Source: Glomus cerebriforme
Taxonomy: Eukaryota; Glomeromycota; Glomeromycetes; Glomerales; Glomeraceae
DNA length: 41,690 nt
Direction: 5' to 3'
Assembly: GCA_003550305.1 (NCBI GenBank)
Contig: QKYT01000168.1
Location: forward strand, 54,652-96,341
Positions within the stretch are counted from its first letter, which is position 1. Each line of letters opens with the position of its first letter. Made by a program: the position numbers and the translations under genes. Of this stretch, positions 1-12,697 are shown in pieces. The notes beneath the pieces are model-generated. The model saw only the letters and a list, made by a program, of their open reading frames with translations. It was not told the origin of the DNA and searched no databases.

Positions 1-238
1 TCAAACAAGATATTTAAAGAATAAATTCTTTAATATCACATGACCTAAGATTTAATCATGATTTTTACCCAGTTAAACATTAAAAATAATTTTAATTTTA
101 TTTATAAAGTATTTATAATAATCCTATGTGATTATTTTTATTATTTTTNATAGTAATAAATATTTTAATTTTTATTAAATTTTAAGATGATGAATTTTTG
201 AGACTATACATAGATAAAATATTACTAATTACTACTAA

Positions 239-261
239 ATGGCCGGCCAGGGGCCGGCCAT
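239..261. repeat. perfect GC hairpin with 10-bp arms
   Basis: Two copies of GGCCGGCC (241-248 and 252-259), each flanked by AT, form a perfect 10-bp inverted repeat around a 3-nt loop. Each arm contains a complete 8-bp GC palindrome. The surrounding few hundred bases are very A+T-rich, so this GC block stands out. It could be the footprint or core of a foldback element; nothing coding is attached. Confidence 0.75.
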
Positions 262-734
262 ACAATTATGAGTCTAGTTTTTATAATAAAAAAATAATAT
301 TGTAATAAGATAATATAATTTAGTGATCGGCACAAACAAAAGACATACATAGTAAAAGAAGTTAGCGTGCACTCTCCTGACAAGGATTTCGTATTCTGCA
401 ATCGCCTTGGTTGTTTAAATATATTAGGTATTTTTTTTTTTTCTTTTTTTTGCTAAAAGACTCGAAAATCAAAGACTCAAAAAATTATCATTTCTGAGAT
501 TAATTCTAAACCTTTAATTTATTAAATTTGATTAATATACATTAAAAAAAAAATTTTTTTATCATGTTTGTGTGTACTGTTTTAATCGGTTTATTCCATC
601 ATAATACTGAAACTTCATATTTTAATGAAATTGTCAAATATTAATCTTATATAATTTATAAATCTGATTTTAGTTCAAATAGTATAAGAATTGATAAGTT
701 GAAGCAAAAACAAAGGTCGACAAATAAATCCTAC

Positions 735-1004
735 TACCGTATAGCACTGCATAAGAGACCCCCATTTCGGCATATCCCCCATATAAAATACCCGTTTCGA
801 GATATCAAATATGTAATATGTAAATCTAATTTATTTTTTAAAAATTAGAATATTTAATCACTATTTTAAATCAAATTTAAAATTTTCATATATTAAATTT
901 GTCTAGTACTGACAGGATGAACGTACACACCCGGGTCTAATTCAATGTTTTAAATCAGGTAAATTGATTCAGACCCGGGGTATTTTATGCAGTGCTATAC
1001 GGTA
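735..1004. mobile_element. MITE-like element, 20-bp perfect terminal inverted repeats
   Basis: The 20 bases at 735-754 are the exact reverse complement of 985-1004. The ends start and finish with TA, which would fit a TA target-site duplication of Tc1/mariner type, but that is inference. The 270-bp body has no coding capacity. A second inverted repeat sits inside the right end: CCCGGGTCT-containing arms at 930-949 and 960-979. The left end also carries two imperfect short repeats around 755-806. The loop of the inner hairpin includes an 18-mer also found in the 12698-14054 element. Confidence 0.75.
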
Positions 1005-2092
1005 TAGATACAGTAAAACAATACAAACCATCAATCCTATATGATGGGTCATCGATATTCAACGCATCTAAATTCCAGACAGCTTCCAACAGAACACTAC
1101 CCTTTGAATATAAATAATCGTCAGGGCTATGTAAAGTAAAGATAAGAAACACTACCAAACTATTTCATCATATTCGGCCCAATCGCCTTCTTTAAGTCGA
1201 ATTTAGTTCCTGATTTAATACGAAATTTAAATACGCGTGTAAACACGTGACCGATAGTTATAAAATTAGTAGCCATTTGAGTAAATTTTATATATGGCTT
1301 AATTGGAGGTGACGAATTATAAATGAAAAAGATTTATTTGATAAATTTCTAAATTAAAGTGATAATAATAAGTAATATCATACGTGCCGTCTACAGAATT
1401 TATAATGCATTGTGTTCCTCTTAACCATGGCAACTCATTTTGAATCTGTATAAAATTAAAAAGAAAATAAATTAAGAATATTTGAATCATACGACCAGTC
1501 AATTCACTCCAACACAGTTGTCATTTACTTGTACATTTTACCTTACAACAAAATTCCACAAAAGAATTACTCGATATTCAATAAACGCTGAAATTAAAAA
1601 AGGGTTAAAATGCCATTCGTAATCGTCGTCACCTGGACCAACTTCCATTACGTTATTTAAAATGAAACGCAAATTTCTACACGAGCAGAACTTAATTGCT
1701 TGTTATTCTTTTTTAGAAACAGGAATTCATACCACAATATTTTTTTTTGTTAATGGGACTTTGGTCCATAAAGCTAATTTAAACGCCGAGATTATATGAA
1801 AAAAGGGTTGGTTAGTTCGATGGCATTGCATGCATAGATATTAAATTGAATTTCTAAGTAACATAAAACTTTACCACATTAATTATATTTTACACAATCT
1901 ACAATCTTTTATGACATTTTCCACTTGATCGTGACCGAAAACATTACAATTTACAAGAGTGGTTGCACGATAAAATAGTTTAATTGCAAATACACAGATA
2001 TTTATTATTAAATAAATAAAAATTTTACATATCCATCTTTATCATTAAGCTTAATAAATTTCATATAAATATTTTTTAGTAGCCTCTTTGGT

Positions 2093-4584
2093 TCACTCAA
2101 ATTGAAGAGGTTTGTTAGTAAATTTAAAGTTAACTATTCCAGCATACCCTTCTGTGACATCGATTGATTCTACAAATATTTCGACATTATCTTTAGATAA
2201 TTGATTGGGTCTAGTTCCAAGAGGTTGATCTCGTATTTTACGATCAGCAGCTTCAAATTGATGTTTGTTTTCAATCTTAGTAAATGTTTTAAGTTCTTTA
2301 AGTATGTCTAGGGTAGTAGGTCGTTTTTCTGGATCAGCATCTAAACATTTTTGCATCAATTCATGGTAGCATTTTGGAGTTCCAATTACATCATTTGGAC
2401 GTGCTCCATTAATTATGTCAAGAATCAACTCGTCCTCGTCATCTGTTTCATAATCAGAATATGGTTCATCTCCCGATGCCAATTCCCACATTATAATACC
2501 AAGACTATAAACATCTGATTTAATAGAAGCTGAGTTTCCTTTTCCTAATAAAATTTCAGGAGCAATATATAGTAAATTACCATATTGTTGTTGGTCTATT
2601 TCGCTATTTAACTTAGAACATGAATCTAATTCAGAAAAATACACTTCTAATTTACGTTGTTTCCAATTATCTTCTTGAATTAATATATTTCCTGGATGTA
2701 AATTACGATGTATGTAATTTGCTTTATGAATGTTATAAAGACTCCTTACAATCTTTTGTAATATTGATAATCTTTCAAACCAACTACATGGAAAAAATTT
2801 CCGAATATATTGTAATAAATTTCCACCATTTGCATATTTTAATATCATATAATAAGCCTTTGTCTCTGGATCTTGAGTGAATCCATAACACTCTATAACA
2901 TTTTCAATTTCTAAATGCAATCTTAAATTTTTAATGGTTGATTCCGATTTAAGTTCTCGCAAAATTATTTGAACTGGTCCTGTTCTCTCCCATTGTTGAG
3001 ATTCTTCATCCCATTTTTCTCTTATTCCATCTGACCAAGTTGCAATATAAATTTTACAATATGAACCTTGTATAATACACCTTTTATTCTTAAATTGATT
3101 ATAATTAATCCATTCAAAATATTTATTATATTTTGTTGCATTTAATTGAGAATTTCGAATAAGTTCATCAAGATCATTGTTTCCACTCGTCCAATTAGGA
3201 AAGTTTTCCTGAAATTTTTTAGCTTCACATTTATGACACCAATCTGTGGATTTTAAACCACAACTTTTGCAGATTTTTGGAAAGGGTAAGGTTAGACCAT
3301 CAGGTATAGTTAGGGAAGATAAATTATTAAAATATTCTACAAAATATTAATGATATTTAATTTAAATGACTTTAATAAAAAAAAATGTTTTTTAAACAAC
3401 ATTATAAAATTACCAGAAATGGAATTGTTTGATGTTTCAGGATATGGAGAATATTTGACTTCTTCAAAATCTTCAAAAACTGGTTCAAGGGATACAGATC
3501 GCAATTTTGAAAGAACTAGACTTATTAAAGGTCTATAATCTGGTTCTAGTTGCCAGCATTTAGTATAAATCTCTATATATTCATTTGGAGTTTCTTTAAC
3601 AGGCTTTTCTCGTAAGCCTTGAATAATCTTGATGGTTAAATACATATCTTCTTCGGGAAAAGGCATACAGCAACTTGATATTTCCCATAGTACCACTCCT
3701 AAACTATAAATATCAGATTTTTTATTTATTACTGTTTTTGCTTTGTTCAGTTTTTGTGGGTCAATAAATGGTATCACTCCAAAAAGCTTATTTCTAGATG
3801 ATATTGTACTATTTAAATTTTTAGATGATCCAAAACCTGCTATTTTAATATTTCCATTGTTAACAAGAATATTATTGGTATGCTATTTTTAGTAGGATAA
3901 AATAAAGTTAAATATATATCATTTTTAATTCACATTTCATGATTTAACTAAAATTATTACCAGATCACGGTGTGCAATGTTCAAATAATCATGAAGATAA
4001 AGAAGCCCTTCTGCAATCTGAACCGCAAGTTGCAGTCTCTCTTTCCATTCGAAATTACAATTCTTTTTCTTGATTAAAAATTCACGTAAATTTCCTTGGT
4101 TTGCATATTCCAATACGACATAATACATTCCATCATCAATATCTTTATAATAAATAAGAAATTAGATTTTGTATAATTATAAATTTTAAACAAATTATAT
4201 TTTAAAAACTAACTTTGGCTTATTCCATAAAATTGAATTATTCTTTCATGTTCTATACGACTATGAATTTTTAACTAAAAATTTATAAATGTACTTTTAA
4301 TCCTATAATGATATAATAAAAGAAGAAATACTACGAATTGAATGTATTTTAATTTTAAATACCTCATTAATAAAATTATTAATACAAGTTTCATCATCTT
4401 CGAGAGTTGTACTTACTTCTTTAATTGCTACATTTCCTATGGATTCACATTTTGTTTTATAAATAATACCGAATGCACCACGTCCTATTCTGGTTTGTTC
4501 TTTACTAAGTAGTTCTTTATAAGATATTTCATTGATTTCATACTTTTCAATAGCAGTTTGATACCAATTTTCATTTAAACTCAT
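2093..4584 (-). CDS. two-domain TKL-type kinase with zinc ribbon, catalytically degenerate (copy A)
   Basis: Five exons read by eye: 4584-4363, 4274-4214, 4142-3961, 3882-3414 and 3336-2093, all GT-AG, giving 725 residues. Domain 1 (about 30-300) has a Gly-rich loop (33-39), VAIK Lys55 and HRD (Asp154) followed by HTNNIL, but the DFG motif reads GFG at 171-173, so the Mg-binding Asp is lost. A Cys4 zinc-ribbon-like motif follows (C-x2-C at 334/337, C-x2-C at 345/348). Domain 2 (about 385-670) lacks a recognisable VAIK lysine, has HRN instead of HRD (Asn523) and ELD instead of DFG (547-549), so it is a pseudokinase. The ATG at 4584 matches the start context of the paralogues. It is paralogous to copy B (7913-10590) in inverted orientation, and its C-terminus is about 20 residues shorter because of an earlier TGA. 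The frame is open throughout, so it may be a functional pseudoenzyme rather than a dead gene. Soluble signalling is inferred; no signal peptide or membrane segment is seen. Confidence 0.85.
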
Positions 4585-5043
4585 TTTTTTATTACACTTT
4601 AATTACTTCTTGCTGTCAAAATGTTTAGTTTCAAGTGTTATATAATTTTACTCTCCTGCGGCTATTATCTCATTAAGATCAGAATGAGAAATCCATTTTA
4701 GTAAACAAAAAGGGGCTACGGACCTTGTAATCCGAATTTACTATATTTGTTCAAATTATGTGCCTATCATATTATTATACGCAGTGAAGATGGAACACGA
4801 TCAATTTTTTATAGGTATATATATAAGAAGGATCACCCTAAAAAAGAAAAGAAAGGAACAACAATCCCTAAAGAAAAAGAAGATTACCTAAAAAAGGAAC
4901 CAACCGCCTTAAAAAAGGAGAAAATGGTTAATTTTAAAAGTACAAACGAGAGCCGAATGATTTTATTTACCGCATTAAACAATATTTATGTGATATAGCC
5001 ATATAGGCATATAGCATAAATACATAATACCGATGGTTACATT
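4585..5043. other. 5' flank of kinase A, no gene seen
   Basis: This is the upstream region of the minus-strand kinase gene A up to the remains of the retrotransposon. It contains an A/G-rich stretch at about 4825-4925. I see no conserved coding signal and no clear promoter element beyond general A+T richness. Confidence 0.4.
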
Positions 5044-7085
5044 ATGACATCACGATCAACAAATCTGTCCATCGGATATTCCAATCACCTTAGTTCTCGG
5101 ATATCTCGACGAAATTATATTAGGAAGAGTTATAGAAATGCACGGTATCAACACTACATATACTACATATATAGAACATTGGGTATATACCCCTTAACGT
5201 CAGAAATCGCTAACACCACTCCTAAAAGATACCACCCAATTTTTACACCATGTCCTGGTTGCTCGCTCCACACATCTTATTATAGACCGATATTTATTGA
5301 CTACAAGCTACCCACAATTTAATCAAACTTAAAACCCACAAAAAAAATTTTGATCCATTTAGTAATCTACAAATTTCTTACTGTTCTTTTATAGTAATAA
5401 CTAAAGCCTTATACCACACTTTAAGAGTAACGGCGTTCAACATTCATAATTCAACTTCACTGCCATCACTATATCAGGTAACAATATAAATTGTCTTCCT
5501 CCAAACAATTTTACTCGTAACTCTTCGACAACCCTTTTATTAGAATAGACCTTTTATAGATAACATTTTGATAGGATGTAAAAATTCAATTTCAACCCTT
5601 TCTTCTATTAAATCCTCTTTTATTACACGCTTTACCTATAACTTCCTTCAAAGCAAGAACTACACATCTCCCTTCAGCTACTAAAGCAGAAACCCTAGTC
5701 ATAGCAACAGCACTATTGATTAACACAGACACCTCCAATTTTATTCACACATATAACAAATTTATTTTAGGACCGATAAAGTTTAAAAACAAATAACTAC
5801 CTAATCTGGAAACTTATAAAATTCTTGATCACCAACTACAATCTCACCATTATTTTACAAAGATGCAAAAGCCACTCTAACAACCTTTGGCACGACATGG
5901 CCGACAACATGGCCAAAGAAGGTTCTAATATGGATACCCCAATTATTATCAACCTAAAGTTCGTCCCAAACACTTTAGCAGTTCATACTTGGAACAACAT
6001 GGGAGCAATCGATAAAAATCTTAGAAAATGGCGAAGTCGCTACACGATTCTAAAACGTTCAACAAATACTTACAATCCATTAACATCAAACCATACACCA
6101 CTTTGCATCATCACACAAAATAGCTTGGCCCGCTTCCAGTAAATGCGGGTTTCACTACAGCCCTCACGATGTTATTACAATCCAAATTTATAAGAAAGAA
6201 GATCAAATCTGCAGAATTTTCCCTTCCAACAGGTTTATTAACTGTTTCACGTGTAACAATCAACCAGATTCCAACGAATACATCGGACTCTGTCCTCAAC
6301 ATACAAGTCTCCTCAACGACTTGTTACAATCCACGAAACATCAACTTATTCAACCTTACAATTTCAGTGGTTACAAATCAAACACCATTATTAACTTTAT
6401 CAACTCTATACAACTTTTTCAAAATATTTCCGACACAGAAGTTACTCACCCTATATATACTCTAATACACAATTTCATCCCGAATTCTCTTTCGGACGTT
6501 TTTATCGTAACCAAAAATCGGCTTCACAACATTTATTTGCTTTTCTCACCGCTTTTTAAAAAGACCTTCAAGCAATTATTTAGGTCAACCGCCCTAAAAT
6601 CTTACGAAAAATCACTTAACATTACAAACGGCAAAAACAACATTATAAAAAACTCTTTGGCTCAACTACGAACAAAAATAAACGTAAAAGAACACCGCTA
6701 ACTACTACGCCTTCGCAAACTGTCACACGTACGCAGGAATCGAACATCAACTTATTAATTAACCCAAATGTTTGGCTCGTATGAGCCTCTTCGAATTTCT
6801 TACATTCAGGAAGTTGGAAACTTCCGCATAGATCTTTTTATGATTTTTATGATAACATAATTTTTGATAATATAGAACAGTTTAATATTTTTTCTTCTTT
6901 TTTTCTTGTTCACACTTTAGTTTAGATCATGTTGCCAGTGCTTATTCGTATAAAGATAAGAGGTGCTACCAGGACTTTATTTTTAGTCTAGGTATAACTA
7001 GAGTATTAGTCTAGATTTTATCATGTTTTTTAGCGTTACTCTATTTTGCACGCTCTAAACTAAAAATAAAAATAAAAATATCGGT
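5044..7085 (+). mobile_element. degraded LINE-type retrotransposon, RNase H end and 3' tail
   Basis: Translated fragments in shifting frames match the C-terminal part of LINE-like polyproteins typical of this fungal lineage. At 5044-5320 there is a fragment with RISRRNYIRKSYRNARY and a CPGC motif. At 5640-5760 a T-K-A-E...A-T-A-L stretch resembles the RNase H core. At 5792-5930 there is W-K-L-I-K-F and then KSHSNN...DMADNMAKEG, the RNase H His/Asp end. At 6180-6310 a Cys pair with ...GLCPQH follows, then a C-terminal domain to a stop at 6701. Frameshifts are visible, for example between 5761 and 5792, so the copy is dead. The region after the stop ends in an A-rich AAAAAT repeat near 7056-7080, which would suit a LINE 3' tail. 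The 5' end is missing or unrecognisable. It sits between the divergent kinases A and B. Confidence 0.7.
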
Positions 7086-7912
7086 AATTTTCTTGTAATT
7101 ATTAATCAATTTAAAATAAAGATAATAAAAAAAATTCTTCGTATTAATAAACGATGGTAAGAAAAATGTGAAGAGAAGCGGAAGTTTTTAATGTAGTTTC
7201 TGAAAAGTACTTAATTGATGTTATATACAAAAAGTTTTTCGAAATTCGCATTCATCTCTCTCGCATTAGTTTATTTCGCATTTAAAGCGTTACTGATCAC
7301 AATAATGTATTAGGCTGCATGTATTTTCAATTACAACATCAGAATTTATTTACTTCCATACTATACGACATTATCTTTGTTTTCGAAAATGCTATATTTC
7401 TCTAATAATAATTCAGATAATTCAGCCAAGAACCAATTCATAGATGGTATATGAATTTTTAGGCATTAACAGTTTTGCAATTATATAATTATAACCCAAA
7501 CAACAACAAACATGAATTTACATAAATTATAAATTCGGAAGTTTCAAAATTTTAGATTTTAGAATGTGATTCTTTTTTTTTGGGAACCAATAGCGACAAT
7601 GTCTCATTAACCCATTAACCATATATAGCAAATATCAAAGCAAATATTTACTAGAAAACACATACTGTATTTCAAAATGATAATGTAACCGTTACATTGA
7701 AAAGATTCTTAAAAAAAAAAAAAATGAATTGATAATCATTTAAAAAATTCCTAGTTAAAAAAAAGTAACCTAAAAAAAAGCCATGAAAGAAAAAAGGAAT
7801 TTATTTGGTGTTTCGTACCGTTTTCTCATTTAGGAAAAAACAATCGGCATAAATATACATATCTTTGGAATTTGAATATTTGCCACAAAAAAAAAACCTT
7901 ATTTTCTTTCTA
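7086..7912. other. 5' flank of kinase B, no gene seen
   Basis: A+T-rich spacer between the retrotransposon tail and the start of kinase gene B. Long A runs lie near 7711-7725 and 7881-7896. No coding signal was found. The promoter of gene B must lie here, but I cannot point to a specific element. Confidence 0.4.
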
Positions 7913-10590
7913 ATGAATTTCAAGAATTTAAAAGAATCAAATTCTGGCTTCATTAATCTAGTTAACGAAGATTGGTATCAAACTGCTATCAAGGATTATG
8001 GAATTAATGAAATAATTGGAAAATTTGGTAAAAAAGATAGAATAGGTTACGGTGCGTCTGGCCTAGTTTATAAAACAAAATGTAAATCCCTCAATGGAAT
8101 TTTTGTAGCAATCAAAGAAGTAAATATAACTTCGGATGATTATAAAAATATGAAAACTTTTATAAATGAGGTATTTGATTCTTTTTTCTTTATTAAAAAT
8201 TATTAAAAAAAAAACAAAGAAAGAATTAAAATTTAGCAGCAAATTTTTAGTTAAAAATTCACAGTCGTATTGATAATGGAAGAATTATTAGGTTTTATGG
8301 CATAAGCAGAAGTAAGTTACACTAATTTATACTTTTATTATCTTATCATAATTCATATTATCATATATAGGTTGCGCCTCTAATATGATAAATTATTTAC
8401 AGATGTTAAAAGAGGATTATATTATTTAGTATTGGAATATGCAAATCAAGGAAATTTACGTGAATTTATCAAATCAAAGAATTGTAATGAAGGTGATTTT
8501 AAATGGGAAGAAAGAAAATGCCTTGCGACCCAAATTGCAGAAGGGCTTCTTTATCTTCATGATGAATTGAATATTGCACACCGTGATTTGGTATTAAATA
8601 TATATATTCTTTTTTTTTAAAAAAAACCATCTGATATATATACATATATATTCATATACATTTTATTATTTAAAAAATCATTAGCACACGAAAAATATTC
8701 TTATAAACGATGGTAATATTAAAATATCAGATTTTGGATTATCTAAAAATTTAGATAGCACAAATACATCTAGTAATAAAACCACTGGAATCATACCATT
8801 TATTGATCCGCAGAAATTAATTAATGGAGAAAAGTTCGCATTAGTTAAAGAATCTGATATTTATAGTTTGGGAGTAGTACTATGGGAAATCTCAAGTTGT
8901 CGTACGCCTTTTCCTGAAGAAGATATTACGTATTTAACTCTCAAGATTTGTCAAGGTTTACGAGAAAATCCTATTAAAGGAACTCCAATAGAATACAAGC
9001 AGATTTATACTGACTGCTGGGAACTAAACCCAGAATCTAGACCTTCAATTAATGAAGTTCTTTCACGATTGCAATCTGTGTCACTTGAATTGATTATTGA
9101 AGATTTTGATGAGAATCCAACAAATTACTTATTACCAACTTCTGATATCATATCTAGGGATTCCACTTCTGGTACTTTTTATAAATTTGATTGTAAAAAT
9201 CATATCATCGATTTAAATTAACTATTTTTTTTTTTAAGGGTATTCTAATAATATATCTTCTCTGGCTATACCTGATAATCTAACCTTTTCATTAAAAGGG
9301 ATTTCAAGCTCATTTTCACCAACAAATAATACAATATGCCAAAATTGTAAACAACAATTTACAGATTATTATTGGTGTAATAAATGTGAAGCTCAAAAGT
9401 TTCAGGAAAATTTTCCTTATTGGACAAGTGGAAATAAAGATCTTGATGAACTTATTCAATCTTCTCAACTAGATGCAACAAAGCATAATAAATATTTTGA
9501 GTGGATTAATTTTGATCGATTTGAAAATACAAGATGTATCGTACAAGGTTCATATTGCAAAATTTATATTGCAACTTGGTTAGATGGAATAAGAGAAAGA
9601 TGGAACGACAAATCTCAACAATGGGAGAGAACAGGACCAGTTCAAATAATTTTACGAGAATTTAGATTCGAATCAACAATTAAAATTCTAAAACTGCATT
9701 TAGAAATTGAAAATGTTATAGAGTGTTATGGATTCACACGATATCCAGAAACTAAATCTTATTATATGATATTAAAATATGCTAATGGTGGAAATTTACG
9801 ACAATTTATTCAAAAAAATTTTCCATATAGTTGGTTTGAAAGATTATCAATATTACGAAAAATTGCAGTAGGTCTTCAAAATATTCACAAGGCAAATTAC
9901 ATACATCGTGATTTATATCCTGGAAATATATTAATTCAAGAAGATAATTGGAATCATCATGAATTAGAAGTATATATTTCTGAATTGGATTCATGTGCAA
10001 TGTTAAACTGTGAAGTTGATCAACAAGAATATGGTAATTTACTGTATGTTGCTCCTGAAGTTTTAGTAAGAAAAGGAAACTCAACTTCTATTAAATCAGA
10101 TATTTATAGCCTTGGTATTGTAATGTGGGAATTGGCATCAGGAGATGAACCATATTTTGATTATGAAACAGATAATGAGGATGAGTTGATTCTTGACATA
10201 ATTAGTGGAGTACGTCCAAATGATATAATTGGAATTCCACAATGCTACCATGAATTGATGCAAAAATGCTTAGATGCTGATCCAGAAAAACGACCTACTA
10301 CTATAGATTTACTTGAAAAACTTAAGACATTTACTACTATCAACAAACATCAATTTGAAGCTGCTAATCGTAAAATACGTGATCAACCTCTTGGAACTAG
10401 ACCTAATCAATTATCTAAAGACAACATTCAAATATGCAGAAAAACAATTAATGTCGCAACAAGTTATAATGGAACTACTAGTTTTAGATTTACAAATAAA
10501 CAACTTCAATTTGACTTTGATTTACCTGAAACAAAAAATGCCATTGAAATGCATTTATGTTTCGACAAAGAAAGTTTACTGAGTAATTAA
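7913..10590 (+). CDS. two-domain TKL-type kinase: active-looking kinase, zinc ribbon, pseudokinase (copy B)
   Basis: Five exons: 7913-8170, 8251-8311, 8403-8590, 8685-9171 and 9239-10590, giving 781 residues. Exon phases and the 61-nt exon 2 match copy A. Domain 1 has the Gly loop GYGASG (45-50), VAIK Lys68, HRD Asp168 and an intact DFG (185-187), so it should be catalytically competent; the usual APE is replaced by DPQ. A Cys4 ribbon follows (365/368 and 378/381). Domain 2 keeps HRD (Asp556) but has ELD (580-582) in place of DFG and no clear VAIK lysine, so it is probably a pseudokinase. The ATG at 7913 was chosen over an in-frame TTG further upstream; it gives a short N-terminal extension relative to A. 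The intron 4 donor (GTACTT, 9172) is weak and was placed by homology. Its tail runs about 20 residues beyond that of A. The function is inferred to be Ser/Thr or dual-specificity signalling; the substrate is unknown. Confidence 0.87.
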
Positions 10591-12697
10591 ATTTTTTATT
10601 AGGTTTAATATTTTTACAGCTTAAATTTTTTATTAACTAGATTTTGTTTTATTAAAAATTATGTATATATAGATGAATAATAATTAATTTTAATATTTAA
10701 AAATAATTTATAGGATATCTGGGATGTCTGATAATAATAATAATAAAAATTAATTATGTTTAAAACAAGATCACATCATACTAATTTTTCGCAAATTATA
10801 CTATAATTACTATAAAAAAAAAAGAAATTTAAGATTGTAAATGTACTTTAAACAAATATTTTACAATCATAAAATGAACGAAAATATTTTTGCAATCACG
10901 GAATCAAATTTTACCAACTAAAACGTCTTACCATTTTATTGGCCAGTTTTAAGGTTCAATTATACTTCCATTGTTCACCCCAAACTCCGATATCTTTTAG
11001 CCTTTGAGATCTTATTATACAAATTCATTTTTTTTATTTATTTTAATTCTCCCCTCAGCAGCTTCGATAAATATAAGATTATTTGATTTATAAAATAAAA
11101 TTTTTCATTTTTTTTTATATACTGTACATAAAATAAAGTTTTTACTTTTTATTTGAAGATTTACCTCTGGTATAGATATTGGTTCAGAAATATCAAAATA
11201 TGAATTATGCCTATTTTTGAAAAGTTTTTTTTTTTTTTTTGTTAATATCCGAAAAATTTCAATTTTTCAGTTGGCCCTACCAAACAATGGACTTACTAAA
11301 ACTGCATAATAAAGGTAATATTCATCATTATTATAAGTAATTAACTAATTATGCAAGTTTTACTAAACTGAAAATTCATATTATCCATATACTTATTGGA
11401 TAAACTTTGGAAGAGAAGATTGGCTAAGATTTGAATGTTTATTAAAAAATTTTATAACCACATTGACCATCACATTGCTAAGATTATGTTTTGTAACTAA
11501 AGTTATTAAATTAGCATATACTTAATTTGAATAATTTGCATTTACTTCAGGTTCAAGTTCTTCTAAAATATTTTCATAATTTTGATCATTATAATTCAAA
11601 AAACTCTTGTAATCCAAAAAACTTTATCTTCATAATTATATAAAAACTCTGATCTTCATCATAATTTGATTTTTGTAAACTTAATTTTCATAATTGATTT
11701 AATTTTAACAAAAAAAATATTTTTTTTTAAAGATAAAGCAGATGTGAAATGAATTTTATTTAAAATATTAAAAATTAATTAAACTCATAAATAGAATTAT
11801 AATCCAAATACAAATACATTTACAATACAACTTCCACCCTTAATATATGGAAAATTGCTACCTATTGTGTTTAGAATTCAAAGTAAAATCACATTACTGA
11901 GTATTTTTAGATAAAATATACTCTGATTCTCCCCAGTATAAAATACTAAAATATATAAAGAAAAAAACTTCTATTTTTCTATTCTATAGAAGCCAATTTC
12001 TAATGGTATAATAGATACTTTAGCTAAATTGAGATGACTGCTTATACTATCTCATCTAAATCAAAACAAATATATCTCTATTTAAAAATCTTTATCTTTA
12101 ACATACCTATTATAAAAAAAAACTACTTAACAATAGCTAATCTCAAACTTTGAACCCATCTATCCTATTTGACTATATATATATTATCTTTTTTTTCTTT
12201 TTTTAATTTTTTTTAACATTATATGATATTACCTTAAAAAGCTAAAAAGAGATCATAATATTGTAAAATAAATAACCATAATTATTATAACAAGAGGAAC
12301 TAATTATATAACAATAATTGGCTATAGATTAATTTTTTCAATACTTCTTTACTTTTCTATTATATAAAATGAATATTTTTTTGGTATAACAAGAAAAACA
12401 AAAATAATTATTTCATATAAATTATATGGAGATATTTTAAAAAATACAGGTCTAAAAGACCAAAAGAAATAAAATTTTAAATTTTAAAAGAAAGGAAAAA
12501 ACTACCAAATTTATATACTTCAAAAAAAAACTCTTTCTTCTTATTTAAACTTATGCTTTAACTTTATAAAAAGGTTTAAACTTTTAAAGAAACTTTATGC
12601 AAAACTAATTTTTGAATCTATTAAAAGTAGCTATAAACCTTTTTTATATATTTTATGCAAGTGAAAGTACTTAAGAATACTAAATGGCCCTTTTAAT
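10591..12697. other. gene-poor A+T-rich region
   Basis: No gene is supported except a possible coding relic at 11522-11700, listed separately. An imperfect hairpin lies at about 11291-11371, with arms around TTACTAAAACTGCATAAT and its near-complement. The rest is low-complexity A+T-rich DNA. Confidence 0.45.
11522..11700 (-). pseudogene. possible coding relic of unknown family
   Basis: On the minus strand, fragments in two frames read NYDEDQSF and NDQNYENILEELEPEV before a TAA ending at 11522. Acidic residues and repeated DQ/ED/NYE motifs give the look of a decayed protein C-terminus, perhaps of a transposase. There are stops and a frame change between the fragments. I cannot name the family, and low-complexity sequence could produce this by chance. 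Confidence 0.25.

Larger units (their letters stand above)
1..2092. other. gene-free A+T-rich region
   Basis: I find no supported gene here. Apart from the GC hairpin at 239-261 and the small inverted-repeat element at 735-1004, which are listed separately, the stretch is A+T-rich with short homopolymers. One N lies at 149. Its right end is the 3' flank of the minus-strand kinase gene that stops at 2093. Confidence 0.6.

Noticed and set aside
1317..1502. 61-codon minus-strand open frame
   Set aside because: A+T-rich, with no domain or homology to anything else in the window; consistent with chance.
6700..6840. tRNA-like look of a block with GGAATCGAAC and short hairpins
   Set aside because: No cloverleaf could be drawn; it is more likely part of the 3' region of the retrotransposon.
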